NCBI GenBank assembly: GCA_035301985.1
Contig: DATGTE010000028.1
Span: 1-64,000, forward strand
Length of the DNA stretch: 64,000 nt
From: DASUXY01 sp035301985
GTDB lineage: Bacteria > Bacillota > Bacilli > Bacillales > Amphibacillaceae
Direction of reading: 5' to 3'
Under the pieces are notes generated by a model. It did not search any database, was not told where the DNA came from, and worked only from the letters and a program-made list of their open reading frames with translations. Of this stretch, positions 44,543 to 52,704 are shown one piece after another (position 1 is the first letter of the stretch; each line of letters opens with the position of its first letter). Position numbers and translations under genes: made by a program.

Positions 44543-45491
44543 GGTAAAACATGGAGACGAGAATCATCATCGTCTCTCTTCTTTTTTGTATCGGGAAGGG
44601 ACACTTGATATTACACAATTCGCATCGATTAATAACGATGTTTATGCTGTGAAAACAATTGAAAATAAAACATGGATTGTAAAAAGACACCGTCATTTTA
44701 AGTCGGTTCAACAACAATGGCATTTTTTTGAGCAACTGATGTTCGCACCGATTGTCTCTTTCACTGTATTTCCTAATGGAAAAAAAATACTCTTTGATGG
44801 GCATGATTATTGGACTCTCTCTCCGTTTATGAGTGGAAGAAGCCTAAAATATAAAGATGATCAAGACCGCAAAGCCGCCGTAAAAACGATGCAACGATTT
44901 CATGCTGCTGCAAAAGGAATCCACGTCCATAATCGGGTAAAAAAGCCGACAACGCCTGTACGTTGGCACCATCGACTTTTAGCATTCAAACAGACTAAAT
45001 TTATGTTTGATGATTATGGGTACCTCCATTTATATAACGATATTGTAGATGTAGCGGAAACGTATTTACAACTATTATCGCGGTTTCCATGGTCAATGTA
45101 TGAATCAGAAGCAAAAAGTAGCGGAACATGGATTCATGGAGATGTGGCCTCACACAATTTTATCCACGGGGATCAAACGTGTTTGATTGATTTTGATCTG
45201 TTAACTTGCACGGATCAAATTTATGATTATATTCAATTAGGGCAACGGTTCCTACCTTATATCAATTGGGACTTAAATCAGTTATTGACGTATGATATGG
45301 TTGATGAAGCAGATTTAGATAAGTGGCTTTTTGCAATTTGTATTCCTGCTGATGTGATGCGAGAATGGTTATATTATCTTTCCAAAAACCCTGTCCGTTC
45401 ACCTAAAAAGTATTTAGTGAAGATGGAAGAAGCGTGGACAGAAAGAAAGTTATTTTTGCGAAACGTACAATCCATGCTAAAATTAGTATAA
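44535..45491 (+). CDS. CotS/aminoglycoside-phosphotransferase-like kinase beside safA
   Basis: This protein of about 318 residues has the kinase fold of CotS-family spore coat proteins. The catalytic motif HGDVASHN (201-208) and the metal-binding IDFD are intact, unlike in YsxE. The open frame extends back into safA in another frame, but that part reads as a safA shadow. A GTG at 44535 with GAGGA 10 bases upstream, overlapping the safA stop, is my best start; an ATG at 44514 is possible. The safA overlap suggests co-expression in the mother cell. The substrate is unknown. Confidence 0.75.
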   Translation: MNKVKHGDENHHRLSSFLYREGTLDITQFASINNDVYAVKTIENKTWIVKRHRHFKSVQQQWHFFEQLMFAPIVSFTVFPNGKKILFDGHDYWTLSPFMSGRSLKYKDDQDRKAAVKTMQRFHAAAKGIHVHNRVKKPTTPVRWHHRLLAFKQTKFMFDDYGYLHLYNDIVDVAETYLQLLSRFPWSMYESEAKSSGTWIHGDVASHNFIHGDQTCLIDFDLLTCTDQIYDYIQLGQRFLPYINWDLNQLLTYDMVDEADLDKWLFAICIPADVMREWLYYLSKNPVRSPKKYLVKMEEAWTERKLFLRNVQSMLKLV

Positions 45492-45528
45492 GTATACGTG
45501 GTGAACAGCTCATGAAAAGGGTGATCGT

Positions 45529-46263
45529 ATGGAGCAAACAATAAATAATATAGTAAAATGGTTAGAGCAACGAGTCCAATTAGCAGGTGTAAAAGGTCTA
45601 TTAGTCGGGGTAAGTGGAGGGGTTGACTCTGCTGTCGTCCTTCATTTAATCAAACGAGCATGCCCAGATCAGTCATTAGGTGTAATCATGCCCCTGCAAA
45701 GTAATCCTGTGGACATGGACCATGCAAAGAAGGTTATTCAAAGTTGTGATGCAAAATCAATAACGGTTGATTTAACAAGAACACATGAAACGATGCAAAA
45801 CGAAATCAATCACCAACTTGGCCGTGCATACAATCAACAAACAGGTCAATTAGCCGATGCTAATCTACGTGCTAGGTTAAGAATGAGTACATTATATACG
45901 ATTGCGACCCATTTTAATTATTTAGTTGTTGGGACGGATAATGCTTCTGAGTATTATACAGGATATTTCACAAAATATGGTGATGGAGGGGTCGATCTTC
46001 TTCCAATTGTCGATTTTACAAAGGGAGAAGTTCAGGAGATGGCTCACGTACTTGGAGTCCCCGATGAAGTGATTCATAAACAACCGAGTGCCGATTTGTG
46101 GAAAGGTCAAACAGATGAACAAGAAATGGGAACAACATATGAAAAAATCGATGCTTATTTAGAAGGGAAATCGATTCCACAGGCTGATCGAAAACGCATA
46201 GAAGAGATGCACAAACGTACACAACATAAGCGTGAACCGATACCGAAATATCCACGAAATTGA
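45529..46263 (+). CDS. nadE: NH3-dependent NAD+ synthetase (short form)
   Basis: This 244-residue enzyme amidates nicotinic acid adenine dinucleotide to NAD+. The ATP pyrophosphatase loop is SGGVDS (29-34). VGTDNASEYYTGYFTKYGDGG and KQPSADLW are characteristic. It is about 28 residues shorter than the B. subtilis NadE and looks closer to the short type found in clostridia, Thermotoga and archaea. No glutaminase domain is present. AAAAGGGTGA precedes the ATG. In B. subtilis this position holds other genes. Confidence 0.92.
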   Translation: MEQTINNIVKWLEQRVQLAGVKGLLVGVSGGVDSAVVLHLIKRACPDQSLGVIMPLQSNPVDMDHAKKVIQSCDAKSITVDLTRTHETMQNEINHQLGRAYNQQTGQLADANLRARLRMSTLYTIATHFNYLVVGTDNASEYYTGYFTKYGDGGVDLLPIVDFTKGEVQEMAHVLGVPDEVIHKQPSADLWKGQTDEQEMGTTYEKIDAYLEGKSIPQADRKRIEEMHKRTQHKREPIPKYPRN

Positions 46264-46288
46264 ATAAAATTTACCATGTGTATAAACA

Positions 46289-46320
46289 CCTCTCTTTCCC
46301 AAACTAATGGTAAAGGGAGG
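46289..46320 (+). promoter_or_regulatory. Hairpin that buries the RBS of the lipoprotein gene
   Basis: CCTCTCTTT (46289-46297) pairs with AAAGGGAGG (46312-46320), nine pairs with one G-U and a 14-base loop. The 3' arm is the ribosome binding site of the next gene. The stem has no following T-tract, so it is better explained as a translation-control element than as the nadE terminator. Confidence 0.5.
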
Positions 46321-46328
46321 TAATGTTT

Positions 46329-46871
46329 ATGCGTGCACGATTCGGTTTTTTGCTTTTGTTCTTCGTTGTTGTAGGATGTACAGATCGCATCGAACAGCCA
46401 GAAGCAGACCCTGGCGAAAGTTCTTCTAGTCAACCGTTCCGTTATGAAACGGTTGGCGAACAAAAAGAGCGACAAAAGAACCGTGATCAACATGTGAAAA
46501 ATCAGTCACAACGAAAAGATAACGGGACAGAATATAAAAACATAAGTAATTTATCCAGTGATGAAGAAAACGAAATAATCGATAAGATTATGAAACGCAA
46601 GCGTATTAAGGAAGCGCAAGTTGCTTCTTCAAGTCATTACGTAATCATCTCATTATTGGTACGAGAAGGATATACGGATCAAACCATTCGACTAAACGTT
46701 GAGGACGATGTTCGCGCGATGTTTTCTGATCGACAGATTGTGATTTTTACAGATGATTATCACTGGAATCAAATGATTCATTTAAAGTCAAGACTTGCAT
46801 CATCTGAATCAGATGAAGAGCGCAATCGACTTATCGAAGATTATTTAAGACAAGATCAAGACAGCCATTAA
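46329..46871 (+). CDS. YhcN/YlaJ-family sporulation lipoprotein
   Basis: This 180-residue protein has a lipoprotein signal peptide with lipobox VVVGC (cysteine near residue 17), a charged linker rich in Gln, Lys and Ser, and a C-terminal domain (about 80-160) with the pattern of YhcN/YlaJ sporulation lipoproteins. These are associated with the spore inner membrane and affect germination or outgrowth. The ATG at 46329 is 8 bases after GGAGG; an ATG at 46323 would be only 2 bases away. Confidence 0.78.
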   Translation: MRARFGFLLLFFVVVGCTDRIEQPEADPGESSSSQPFRYETVGEQKERQKNRDQHVKNQSQRKDNGTEYKNISNLSSDEENEIIDKIMKRKRIKEAQVASSSHYVIISLLVREGYTDQTIRLNVEDDVRAMFSDRQIVIFTDDYHWNQMIHLKSRLASSESDEERNRLIEDYLRQDQDSH

Positions 46872-46895
46872 TTCACTTTTAATGGTTGTCTTTTC
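46860..46895 (+). terminator. Terminator overlapping the lipoprotein stop codon
   Basis: GACAGCCATTAA (46860-46871) pairs with TTAATGGTTGTC (46879-46890), 12 pairs with one G-U, and TTTT follows. The 5' arm includes the stop codon. Confidence 0.88.
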
Positions 46896-47019
46896 ACCGA
46901 CTGAGAGTCATTCGCATCCATCTAACAATGATGAGCACATATTGTATATGGAGTCACTTTATATAATCATCAGTTTTTGATATAGTAAAAATGAAATTTC
47001 AGGGAGAGGAGAATGTCCA

Positions 47020-47751
47020 ATGGCTGGTCATTCCAAGTGGAGTAATATAAAGAGAAAGAAAGGTGCTCAAGACGCTAAACGAGGTAAGATTTTCATGCGT
47101 CATGCTCGAAATATATATGTAGCCGCTAAAGAAGGCGGTGGGGACCCAGACATGAACCCAACGTTACGAACAGCGATTGAAAAAGCACAGGATGACAATA
47201 TGCCTAAAGATAACATTAAGCGTGCGATTGATAAAGCTACTGGAAATATCGAAGGTGCAAACTTTGAAGAAGTAACGTATGAAGGATACGGACCAGGTGG
47301 TATCGCGGTCATTGTGCAAGTATTGACCGATAATCGAAATCGAACAGCAGCCGAGATCCGCCATGCCTTCACGAAGAATGGTGGTAATCTTGGGGAAACA
47401 GGTAGCGTTTCTTTTATGTTTGATCGACAAGGATATATCGCGATTCTGAATGAAGAAGAGTTGATCAATGAAGATGACATCACCTTGGCAGCTCTTGAAG
47501 CCGGGGCAGAAGATATTTTAACAGAAGACGGTGTCTATGAAATTTTCACAACCCCTGATCAGTTTAAAGATGTCTGTAGAAATCTTAAGGAAAACGGATA
47601 TGAACTCGAGCAAGCGGAGATTACATTGATTCCACAAACATATACCAAAATCTCAGAAAAAGATGAAGAGAAAATGTTGAATCTCATCGAAATGCTCGAG
47701 GAAGATGAAGATGTACAAGACATTCATCACAATTTAGAAGTTAGCAGATGA
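47020..47751 (+). CDS. yebC: YebC/PmpR family protein (TACO1 homologue)
   Basis: This 243-residue protein starts MAGHSKWSNIKRKK, the hallmark of the YebC family. The family was long annotated as transcriptional regulators; recent work links YebC/TACO1 proteins to ribosomes and to translation of difficult sequences such as proline runs. GGAGAGGAG precedes the ATG. It stands as a single unit with its own terminator. Confidence 0.95.
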   Translation: MAGHSKWSNIKRKKGAQDAKRGKIFMRHARNIYVAAKEGGGDPDMNPTLRTAIEKAQDDNMPKDNIKRAIDKATGNIEGANFEEVTYEGYGPGGIAVIVQVLTDNRNRTAAEIRHAFTKNGGNLGETGSVSFMFDRQGYIAILNEEELINEDDITLAALEAGAEDILTEDGVYEIFTTPDQFKDVCRNLKENGYELEQAEITLIPQTYTKISEKDEEKMLNLIEMLEEDEDVQDIHHNLEVSR

Positions 47752-47757
47752 ATCGAT

Positions 47758-47790
47758 ACTTCCATCGCGACGGATGGAAGTTTTATTTTG
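47758..47790 (+). terminator. Terminator of yebC
   Basis: A perfect 9-base-pair stem (47758-47766 with 47773-47781) with a 6-base loop is followed by TTTTATTTT, 6 bases after the yebC stop. Confidence 0.88.
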
Positions 47791-47858
47791 CAAATGGGAA
47801 CATGTGCTCACACACAAGTGTGGCATTATGTTAAAATAGACAAAGGAAGGTAGATGGA

Positions 47859-48461
47859 ATGATTGCATATGTAAAAGGGCATTTGGCAAGTATACAAAAT
47901 GACTCTGTCATTGTCGATGTGAATGGAATTGGTTATGAAATCATTTGTCCGAACCCTTTTGATTTTCAATCATCATTAAACCAGTTCATTAAAATACATA
48001 CATACCATCATGTGCGTGAAGACTTACAAGCATTATATGGTTTTACAGATGAAGATGAAAAGCAGTTATTTATGCACCTTATATCTGTATCCGGAATTGG
48101 TCCCAAGAGTGCCCTGACCATCTTAGCTCACGTGAATGTTCCTGAATTTGTCGCAGCTATAGAACGTGAAGACGATAAATTTTTGACAAGCTTTCCGGGC
48201 ATTGGTAAAAAAACAGCACGGCAAATTATTCTCGATTTAAAAGGTAAATTGACATCTATGTACGTTGTGACTGCCGATTCTGCTTCAAGTCATCCCGATC
48301 GTTCATCGGAGTCAGTCATGAAAGACGTTCAAGAAGCACTTAAAGCCCTAGGATATATGGATCGAGAAATTCAAAAGGTCATTCCGAAGCTTCGCGACTA
48401 TGAAACGGAGCAAACAGATGAAATTATCAAGAAGGCATTAGCATTACTTATGAAACAATAA
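47859..48461 (+). CDS. ruvA: RuvA, Holliday junction binding protein
   Basis: This 200-residue protein forms the tetramer that holds Holliday junctions for RuvB. It has an OB fold (1-62), two helix-hairpin-helix motifs (SVSGIGPKSALTIL and SFPGIGKKTARQII), and a C-terminal RuvB-binding domain. AAGGAAGG precedes the ATG. bofC, which lies just upstream of ruvA in B. subtilis, is absent. Confidence 0.98.
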   Translation: MIAYVKGHLASIQNDSVIVDVNGIGYEIICPNPFDFQSSLNQFIKIHTYHHVREDLQALYGFTDEDEKQLFMHLISVSGIGPKSALTILAHVNVPEFVAAIEREDDKFLTSFPGIGKKTARQIILDLKGKLTSMYVVTADSASSHPDRSSESVMKDVQEALKALGYMDREIQKVIPKLRDYETEQTDEIIKKALALLMKQ

Positions 48462-48476
48462 TGAGGGGGAATATCG

Positions 48477-49481
48477 ATGGAAGAGCGAATTGTAACAGGT
48501 GAATTACAAGAGCAAGATTCTACTGTAGAGCTCAGTCTTCGCCCCACAACATTAACACAATATATCGGACAGCATAAAGTAAAAGAGAATTTAAGTATTT
48601 TTATTCAGGCAGCAAAAATGCGCAATGAACCGCTCGATCATGTATTGTTATATGGTCCACCAGGACTGGGCAAGACAACGTTAGCGGCAATCATTGCTCA
48701 TGAGATGGGTGTGCAGTTTCGCTCAACATCCGGTCCGGCGATTGAGCGTGCTGGAGATTTAGCGGCAATTCTTTCGTCGCTTGAGCCGGGTGATGTGTTA
48801 TTTATCGATGAGGTTCACCGCTTACCACGGGCTGTCGAGGAAGTATTATACCCAGCCATGGAGGATTTTTTCCTTGATATTGTCATCGGGACAGGCCCGG
48901 AAGCACGCTCTGTCCGAATTGATTTACCACCATTTACGTTAGTAGGTGCAACGACAAAAGCTGGATTGCTATCAGCACCTCTTCGGGATCGTTTTGGGGT
49001 GCTAAGTAGATTAGATTTTTATGAACAAGACGATTTATGTGCGATTATTGAGCGTACAGCTTACGTTTTCGAAACGACGATCACTGAAGAAGCTGCGACC
49101 GAAGTGGCTCGACGGGCGAGAGGTACACCACGGATTGCGAATCGTCTCCTAAAAAGAATCCGTGATATTTCGCAAGTGAAAGGTGAAAGTGAAATAAGCT
49201 TTGAAACCACCCGTCAAGCATTGGATATGTTACAAGTCGATGATGCTGGGCTAGACCACATCGATCACAAATTATTAAAAGGGATAATCGATGGATTTAA
49301 TGGTGGGCCCGTCGGTTTAGATACGATCGCAGCAACGATTCGTGAAGAACCACAAACGATTGAAGATGTGTATGAGCCGTATTTACTACAAATTGGTTTT
49401 ATCCAACGGACCCCACGAGGAAGGGTCGTAACACCGAAGGCCTATGAACACTTTGGATTGAAAGCGAATGAACAAGCATGA
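48477..49481 (+). CDS. ruvB: RuvB, Holliday junction branch migration ATPase
   Basis: This 334-residue AAA+ motor has Walker A GPPGLGKT (60-67), Walker B LFIDEVHRL, and a C-terminal winged helix that binds DNA (GFIQRTPRGRVVT). It starts 15 bases after ruvA. Its stop overlaps the following small gene in ATGA. Confidence 0.99.
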   Translation: MEERIVTGELQEQDSTVELSLRPTTLTQYIGQHKVKENLSIFIQAAKMRNEPLDHVLLYGPPGLGKTTLAAIIAHEMGVQFRSTSGPAIERAGDLAAILSSLEPGDVLFIDEVHRLPRAVEEVLYPAMEDFFLDIVIGTGPEARSVRIDLPPFTLVGATTKAGLLSAPLRDRFGVLSRLDFYEQDDLCAIIERTAYVFETTITEEAATEVARRARGTPRIANRLLKRIRDISQVKGESEISFETTRQALDMLQVDDAGLDHIDHKLLKGIIDGFNGGPVGLDTIAATIREEPQTIEDVYEPYLLQIGFIQRTPRGRVVTPKAYEHFGLKANEQA

Positions 49482-49675
49482 ATATGGGGAAACTTTTCAT
49501 ACTCATCGGGGTCATTTTCGTAGTCATCGGTTTTTTGTGGACATTCATCGGGAAGCTACCAGGTGATTTAACGTTTAAACGTGGAAATGTTACGTTTCAC
49601 TTTCCAATCATGACTTCAATTGTCGTCAGTATCGTTTTATCGTTCATATTATTCATTTTAGGAAAACTGCGTTAA
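49478..49675 (+). CDS. DUF2905 small membrane protein
   Basis: This 65-residue protein has two membrane segments (about 5-24 and 44-62) flanking a conserved GKLPGDLTFKRGN segment, which is the signature of the DUF2905 family. The function is unknown. It overlaps ruvB by four bases, so it is translationally coupled to it. An ATG at 49484 is an alternative start. Confidence 0.85.
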   Translation: MNMGKLFILIGVIFVVIGFLWTFIGKLPGDLTFKRGNVTFHFPIMTSIVVSIVLSFILFILGKLR

Positions 49676-49694
49676 CGAGTTGGGAGATAGATGG

Positions 49695-50723
49695 ATGAAA
49701 ATAGACGATTTTAATTTTGATTTACCGGAAGAATTGATTGCACAAACTCCATTAAAAGAGCGATCAGCATCTAGATTACTCGTCGTTGATCGGCAAACAA
49801 AAGAGTTGGAACATCGTGCGTTTACCGATATTAAAAATTATTTACGAGAAGGAGATTGCCTCGTACTCAATGATACTCGCGTTCTTCCAGCCCGATTATA
49901 CGGAATAAAAAAAGATACTGGAGCTAAATTGGAAGTGTTGTTACTTCATCAAATTGAAGCAGATCGTTGGGAAGTACTTATGAAACCAGCAAAAAAAGTA
50001 AAAGTTGGCACGACGATTGTTTTCGGTGGTGGTTTGCTTCAAGCAACATGTACAGAGATAAAAGAACACGGTGGCCGGGTATTGGATTTTGTATACGAGG
50101 GAATTTTTTATGAATTACTCGATGAACTTGGGGAGATGCCACTACCACCATATATTAAACAACAGCTTCCTGAACAAGAACGGTATCAAACGGTTTATGC
50201 GAAAGAAAAAGGGTCTGCAGCAGCTCCGACGGCTGGTCTACACTTTACTTCCGAGTTGTTGCAACAATTGAAAGCTATGGGCGTTCAAATCGCATACATT
50301 ACTTTACATGTCGGTCTTGGAACGTTTCGACCCGTCAATGTAGAGGACATCGAGGACCATAAAATGCATGCAGAATTTTACCGCGTGTCAGATGAAACAG
50401 CTCATGTTCTCTCACGATGTAAGGAAAATGGCGGGCGAATTATTGCGGTAGGAACGACAACTGCTCGCACGCTGGAGTCGATTGTTAACGAGCATGACGG
50501 CTCCTATGCTGCCAAAAGTGGATGGACAGATATTTTCATTTATCCTCCGTATGAATTCCAAGCGGTTGACGGTTTACTAACTAATTTTCATTTACCGAAA
50601 TCAACATTGATCATGTTAATCAGTGCATTTGCAGGAAGAGAATTAATCATGGATGCTTATGCGGAAGCGATTGACAAGCGCTATCGGTTTTTTAGTTTTG
50701 GCGATGCCATGTTAATTTTATAG
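49695..50723 (+). CDS. queA: S-adenosylmethionine:tRNA ribosyltransferase-isomerase
   Basis: This 342-residue enzyme transfers and rearranges the ribose of SAM onto 7-aminomethyl-7-deazaguanine in tRNA, forming epoxyqueuosine. It begins MKIDDFNFDLPEELIAQ and includes NDTRVLPARLYG and the AAPTAGLHFT motif, all typical. The ATG at 49695 follows GGGAG by 8 bases; the ORF start upstream includes that RBS. tgt follows 17 bases later. Confidence 0.97.
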   Translation: MKIDDFNFDLPEELIAQTPLKERSASRLLVVDRQTKELEHRAFTDIKNYLREGDCLVLNDTRVLPARLYGIKKDTGAKLEVLLLHQIEADRWEVLMKPAKKVKVGTTIVFGGGLLQATCTEIKEHGGRVLDFVYEGIFYELLDELGEMPLPPYIKQQLPEQERYQTVYAKEKGSAAAPTAGLHFTSELLQQLKAMGVQIAYITLHVGLGTFRPVNVEDIEDHKMHAEFYRVSDETAHVLSRCKENGGRIIAVGTTTARTLESIVNEHDGSYAAKSGWTDIFIYPPYEFQAVDGLLTNFHLPKSTLIMLISAFAGRELIMDAYAEAIDKRYRFFSFGDAMLIL

Positions 50724-50740
50724 AAAAGGACGAAGAGATC

Positions 50741-51883
50741 ATGACACCTGTAACTTATGAGCTTATTAAAACGTGTAAACAGACAGGAGCAAGGTTAGGA
50801 CGTGTTCATACACCTCATGGATCATTTGATACACCAACATTTATGCCGGTTGGTACGCTAGCGACGGTTAAAACGATGAGTCCTGAAGATTTACATTCGA
50901 TGCAAGCGAAGATTATTTTATCGAATACGTACCATCTATGGTTACGTCCAGGCGAAGATATTATTCGTGAGGCTGGCGGACTACATCGATTTATGAATTG
51001 GGACGGTGCAATTTTAACTGATTCAGGCGGTTTTCAAGTTTTTAGCTTAAGTAAGATGCGAGAAATTACCGAAAAAGGAGTCCATTTTCGTAATCATATC
51101 AGTGGAGAAAAACTTTTTTTCTCACCGGAAAAGGCAATGGACATCCAACATGCACTTGGATCAGATATTATGATGGTCTTGGATGAGTGTCCTCCTTATC
51201 CTGCTTCTTATGAGTATATGAAATCATCCGTTGAACGAACATCGAGATGGGCGGAACGATGTTTAACCGCTCATGAAGATCGGGCTGATCAACAAGCGTT
51301 GTTTGGTATTATTCAAGGCGGGGAATATGAAGATTTGCGAAAACAGAGTGCTGAAGACTTACTATCCCTTGATTTTCCTGGGTATGCTATCGGCGGTCTG
51401 TCTGTAGGCGAACCGAAAGATGTGATGTATCGGGTCTTGGAACATACAACACCGTTCATGCCATCCAATAAACCCCGCTATTTGATGGGAGTCGGTTCAC
51501 CGGATGCTTTAATTGAAGGATCGATTCGTGGGATCGATATGTTTGATTGTGTCTTACCGACACGAATTGCACGAAATGGAACATGTATGACTTCAAATGG
51601 AAGACTTGTCGTTCGAAATGCAAAGTACGAACGCGACTTCACGCCAATTGATGAAAATTGTGATTGTTACGTATGTAAAAATTATACTCGAGCGTATATT
51701 CGTCATTTGATTAAATGTAATGAAACATTTGGAATTAGACTTACTACTTACCATAACTTATATTTTCTGTTAAAATTGATGGAGAACGTTCGGAAGGCGA
51801 TTCGTGAAGATCGGCTTAATGATTTTAAACAATCATTTTTTGAGCAATATGGCTTGAATAAACCGAATGCAAAAAGTTTTTGA
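50741..51883 (+). CDS. tgt: Queuine tRNA-guanine transglycosylase (preQ1-type)
   Basis: This 380-residue enzyme exchanges guanine-34 for preQ1 in tRNAs with GUN anticodons. D94 in LTDSGGFQVF and the aspartate in GIDMFDCVLPTR are the catalytic residues. A zinc site is formed by CDCYVC and a downstream histidine (about 303-334). The tRNA-Asn(GTT) of this window would be a substrate. It is followed by yajC, an arrangement conserved in bacteria. Confidence 0.98.
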   Translation: MTPVTYELIKTCKQTGARLGRVHTPHGSFDTPTFMPVGTLATVKTMSPEDLHSMQAKIILSNTYHLWLRPGEDIIREAGGLHRFMNWDGAILTDSGGFQVFSLSKMREITEKGVHFRNHISGEKLFFSPEKAMDIQHALGSDIMMVLDECPPYPASYEYMKSSVERTSRWAERCLTAHEDRADQQALFGIIQGGEYEDLRKQSAEDLLSLDFPGYAIGGLSVGEPKDVMYRVLEHTTPFMPSNKPRYLMGVGSPDALIEGSIRGIDMFDCVLPTRIARNGTCMTSNGRLVVRNAKYERDFTPIDENCDCYVCKNYTRAYIRHLIKCNETFGIRLTTYHNLYFLLKLMENVRKAIREDRLNDFKQSFFEQYGLNKPNAKSF

Positions 51884-51900
51884 AAAAGGAGACATGAATT

Positions 51901-52164
51901 ATGGAAGCATTACCATCAATTATTATGCTCGTTTTGATGTTTGCGATCTTTTACTTCATTTTAATTCGCCCACAACAAAAGCGTCAAAAGCAAATCAGTG
52001 AAATGCAGGCGAAATTACAAAAAGGAGACCCTGTTATTACGATGGGTGGTTTTCACGGAAAAATTCATGCACTTGATGAAGGTACAGTTGTAATCATTAC
52101 GCAAGACGGAACAAAGTTGACGTATGACCGTGCAGCGATTCGTGAAGTAAAATCAAACGACTAA
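51901..52164 (+). CDS. yajC: YajC, preprotein translocase accessory subunit
   Basis: This 87-residue protein has one N-terminal membrane helix (about 6-24, FAIFYFILIRPQQKRQK is diagnostic) and a small cytoplasmic domain. It associates with SecDF, which is also encoded in this window about 2.5 kb away. AAAGGAGA precedes the ATG. A strong terminator follows. Confidence 0.96.
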   Translation: MEALPSIIMLVLMFAIFYFILIRPQQKRQKQISEMQAKLQKGDPVITMGGFHGKIHALDEGTVVIITQDGTKLTYDRAAIREVKSND

Positions 52165-52171
52165 TTATTAA

Positions 52172-52208
52172 AAGAAAGATGTTCCAACAAGATCGGAACA
52201 TCTTTCTT
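52172..52208. terminator. Terminator of the ruvA-yajC run
   Basis: A perfect 14-base-pair stem (52172-52185 with 52195-52208) with a 9-base loop lies 7 bases after yajC. A and T runs at its base mean it could also end the convergent yrzE transcript. Confidence 0.9.
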
Positions 52209-52238
52209 AGTATTTGTAGAAAAAGCACATATGAATGA

Positions 52239-52622
52239 TCAAGACTGATCTCCTCCAACGACGATGTTAACTCCAATCATGCCTCCGATGACGGCTGCAA
52301 TGATAAATCCTATATGATGTAATGCCTGCTCCCACGAAAATGGTTGTTGGTAACCTAAATATTGCACTAAAAATGTAAATAACGTAAAACCTAATCCCGT
52401 TAATCCCCCGATAATCCAGCCTTTTGACTTACTTTTAGCCCCTGAAACAACACCGCCGATAAATAATGAAACAATTCCGATGGCCAGTGTTACCCATGAT
52501 AAAGTCGGTTCATTGAATGAAGAAAACCGCAGAAGCAATGCTAGGATCAGACTTGCCCCTAAAATTAACCCAAAGATGATGATCCAACCGTACAATAATC
52601 CGATAAATGGTTGATTACGCAT
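52239..52622 (-). CDS. yrzE: YrzE, TIGR04086-family membrane protein
   Basis: This 127-residue protein has four membrane segments and a central SGAKSKSKGWIIGGLTG loop, matching the TIGR04086 family found in sporulating Firmicutes. The function is unknown. AGGAGG precedes the ATG by 8 bases. It lies next to spoVB on the same strand, as in B. subtilis. Confidence 0.85.
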   Translation of the reverse strand: MRNQPFIGLLYGWIIIFGLILGASLILALLLRFSSFNEPTLSWVTLAIGIVSLFIGGVVSGAKSKSKGWIIGGLTGLGFTLFTFLVQYLGYQQPFSWEQALHHIGFIIAAVIGGMIGVNIVVGGDQS

Positions 52623-52704
52623 CTATTTTCCTCCTATGATTGTCCTATTATCATCATTATATTCACATGTAAAAAATATAGACGAACAGATTTTTGTATC
52701 TTTC

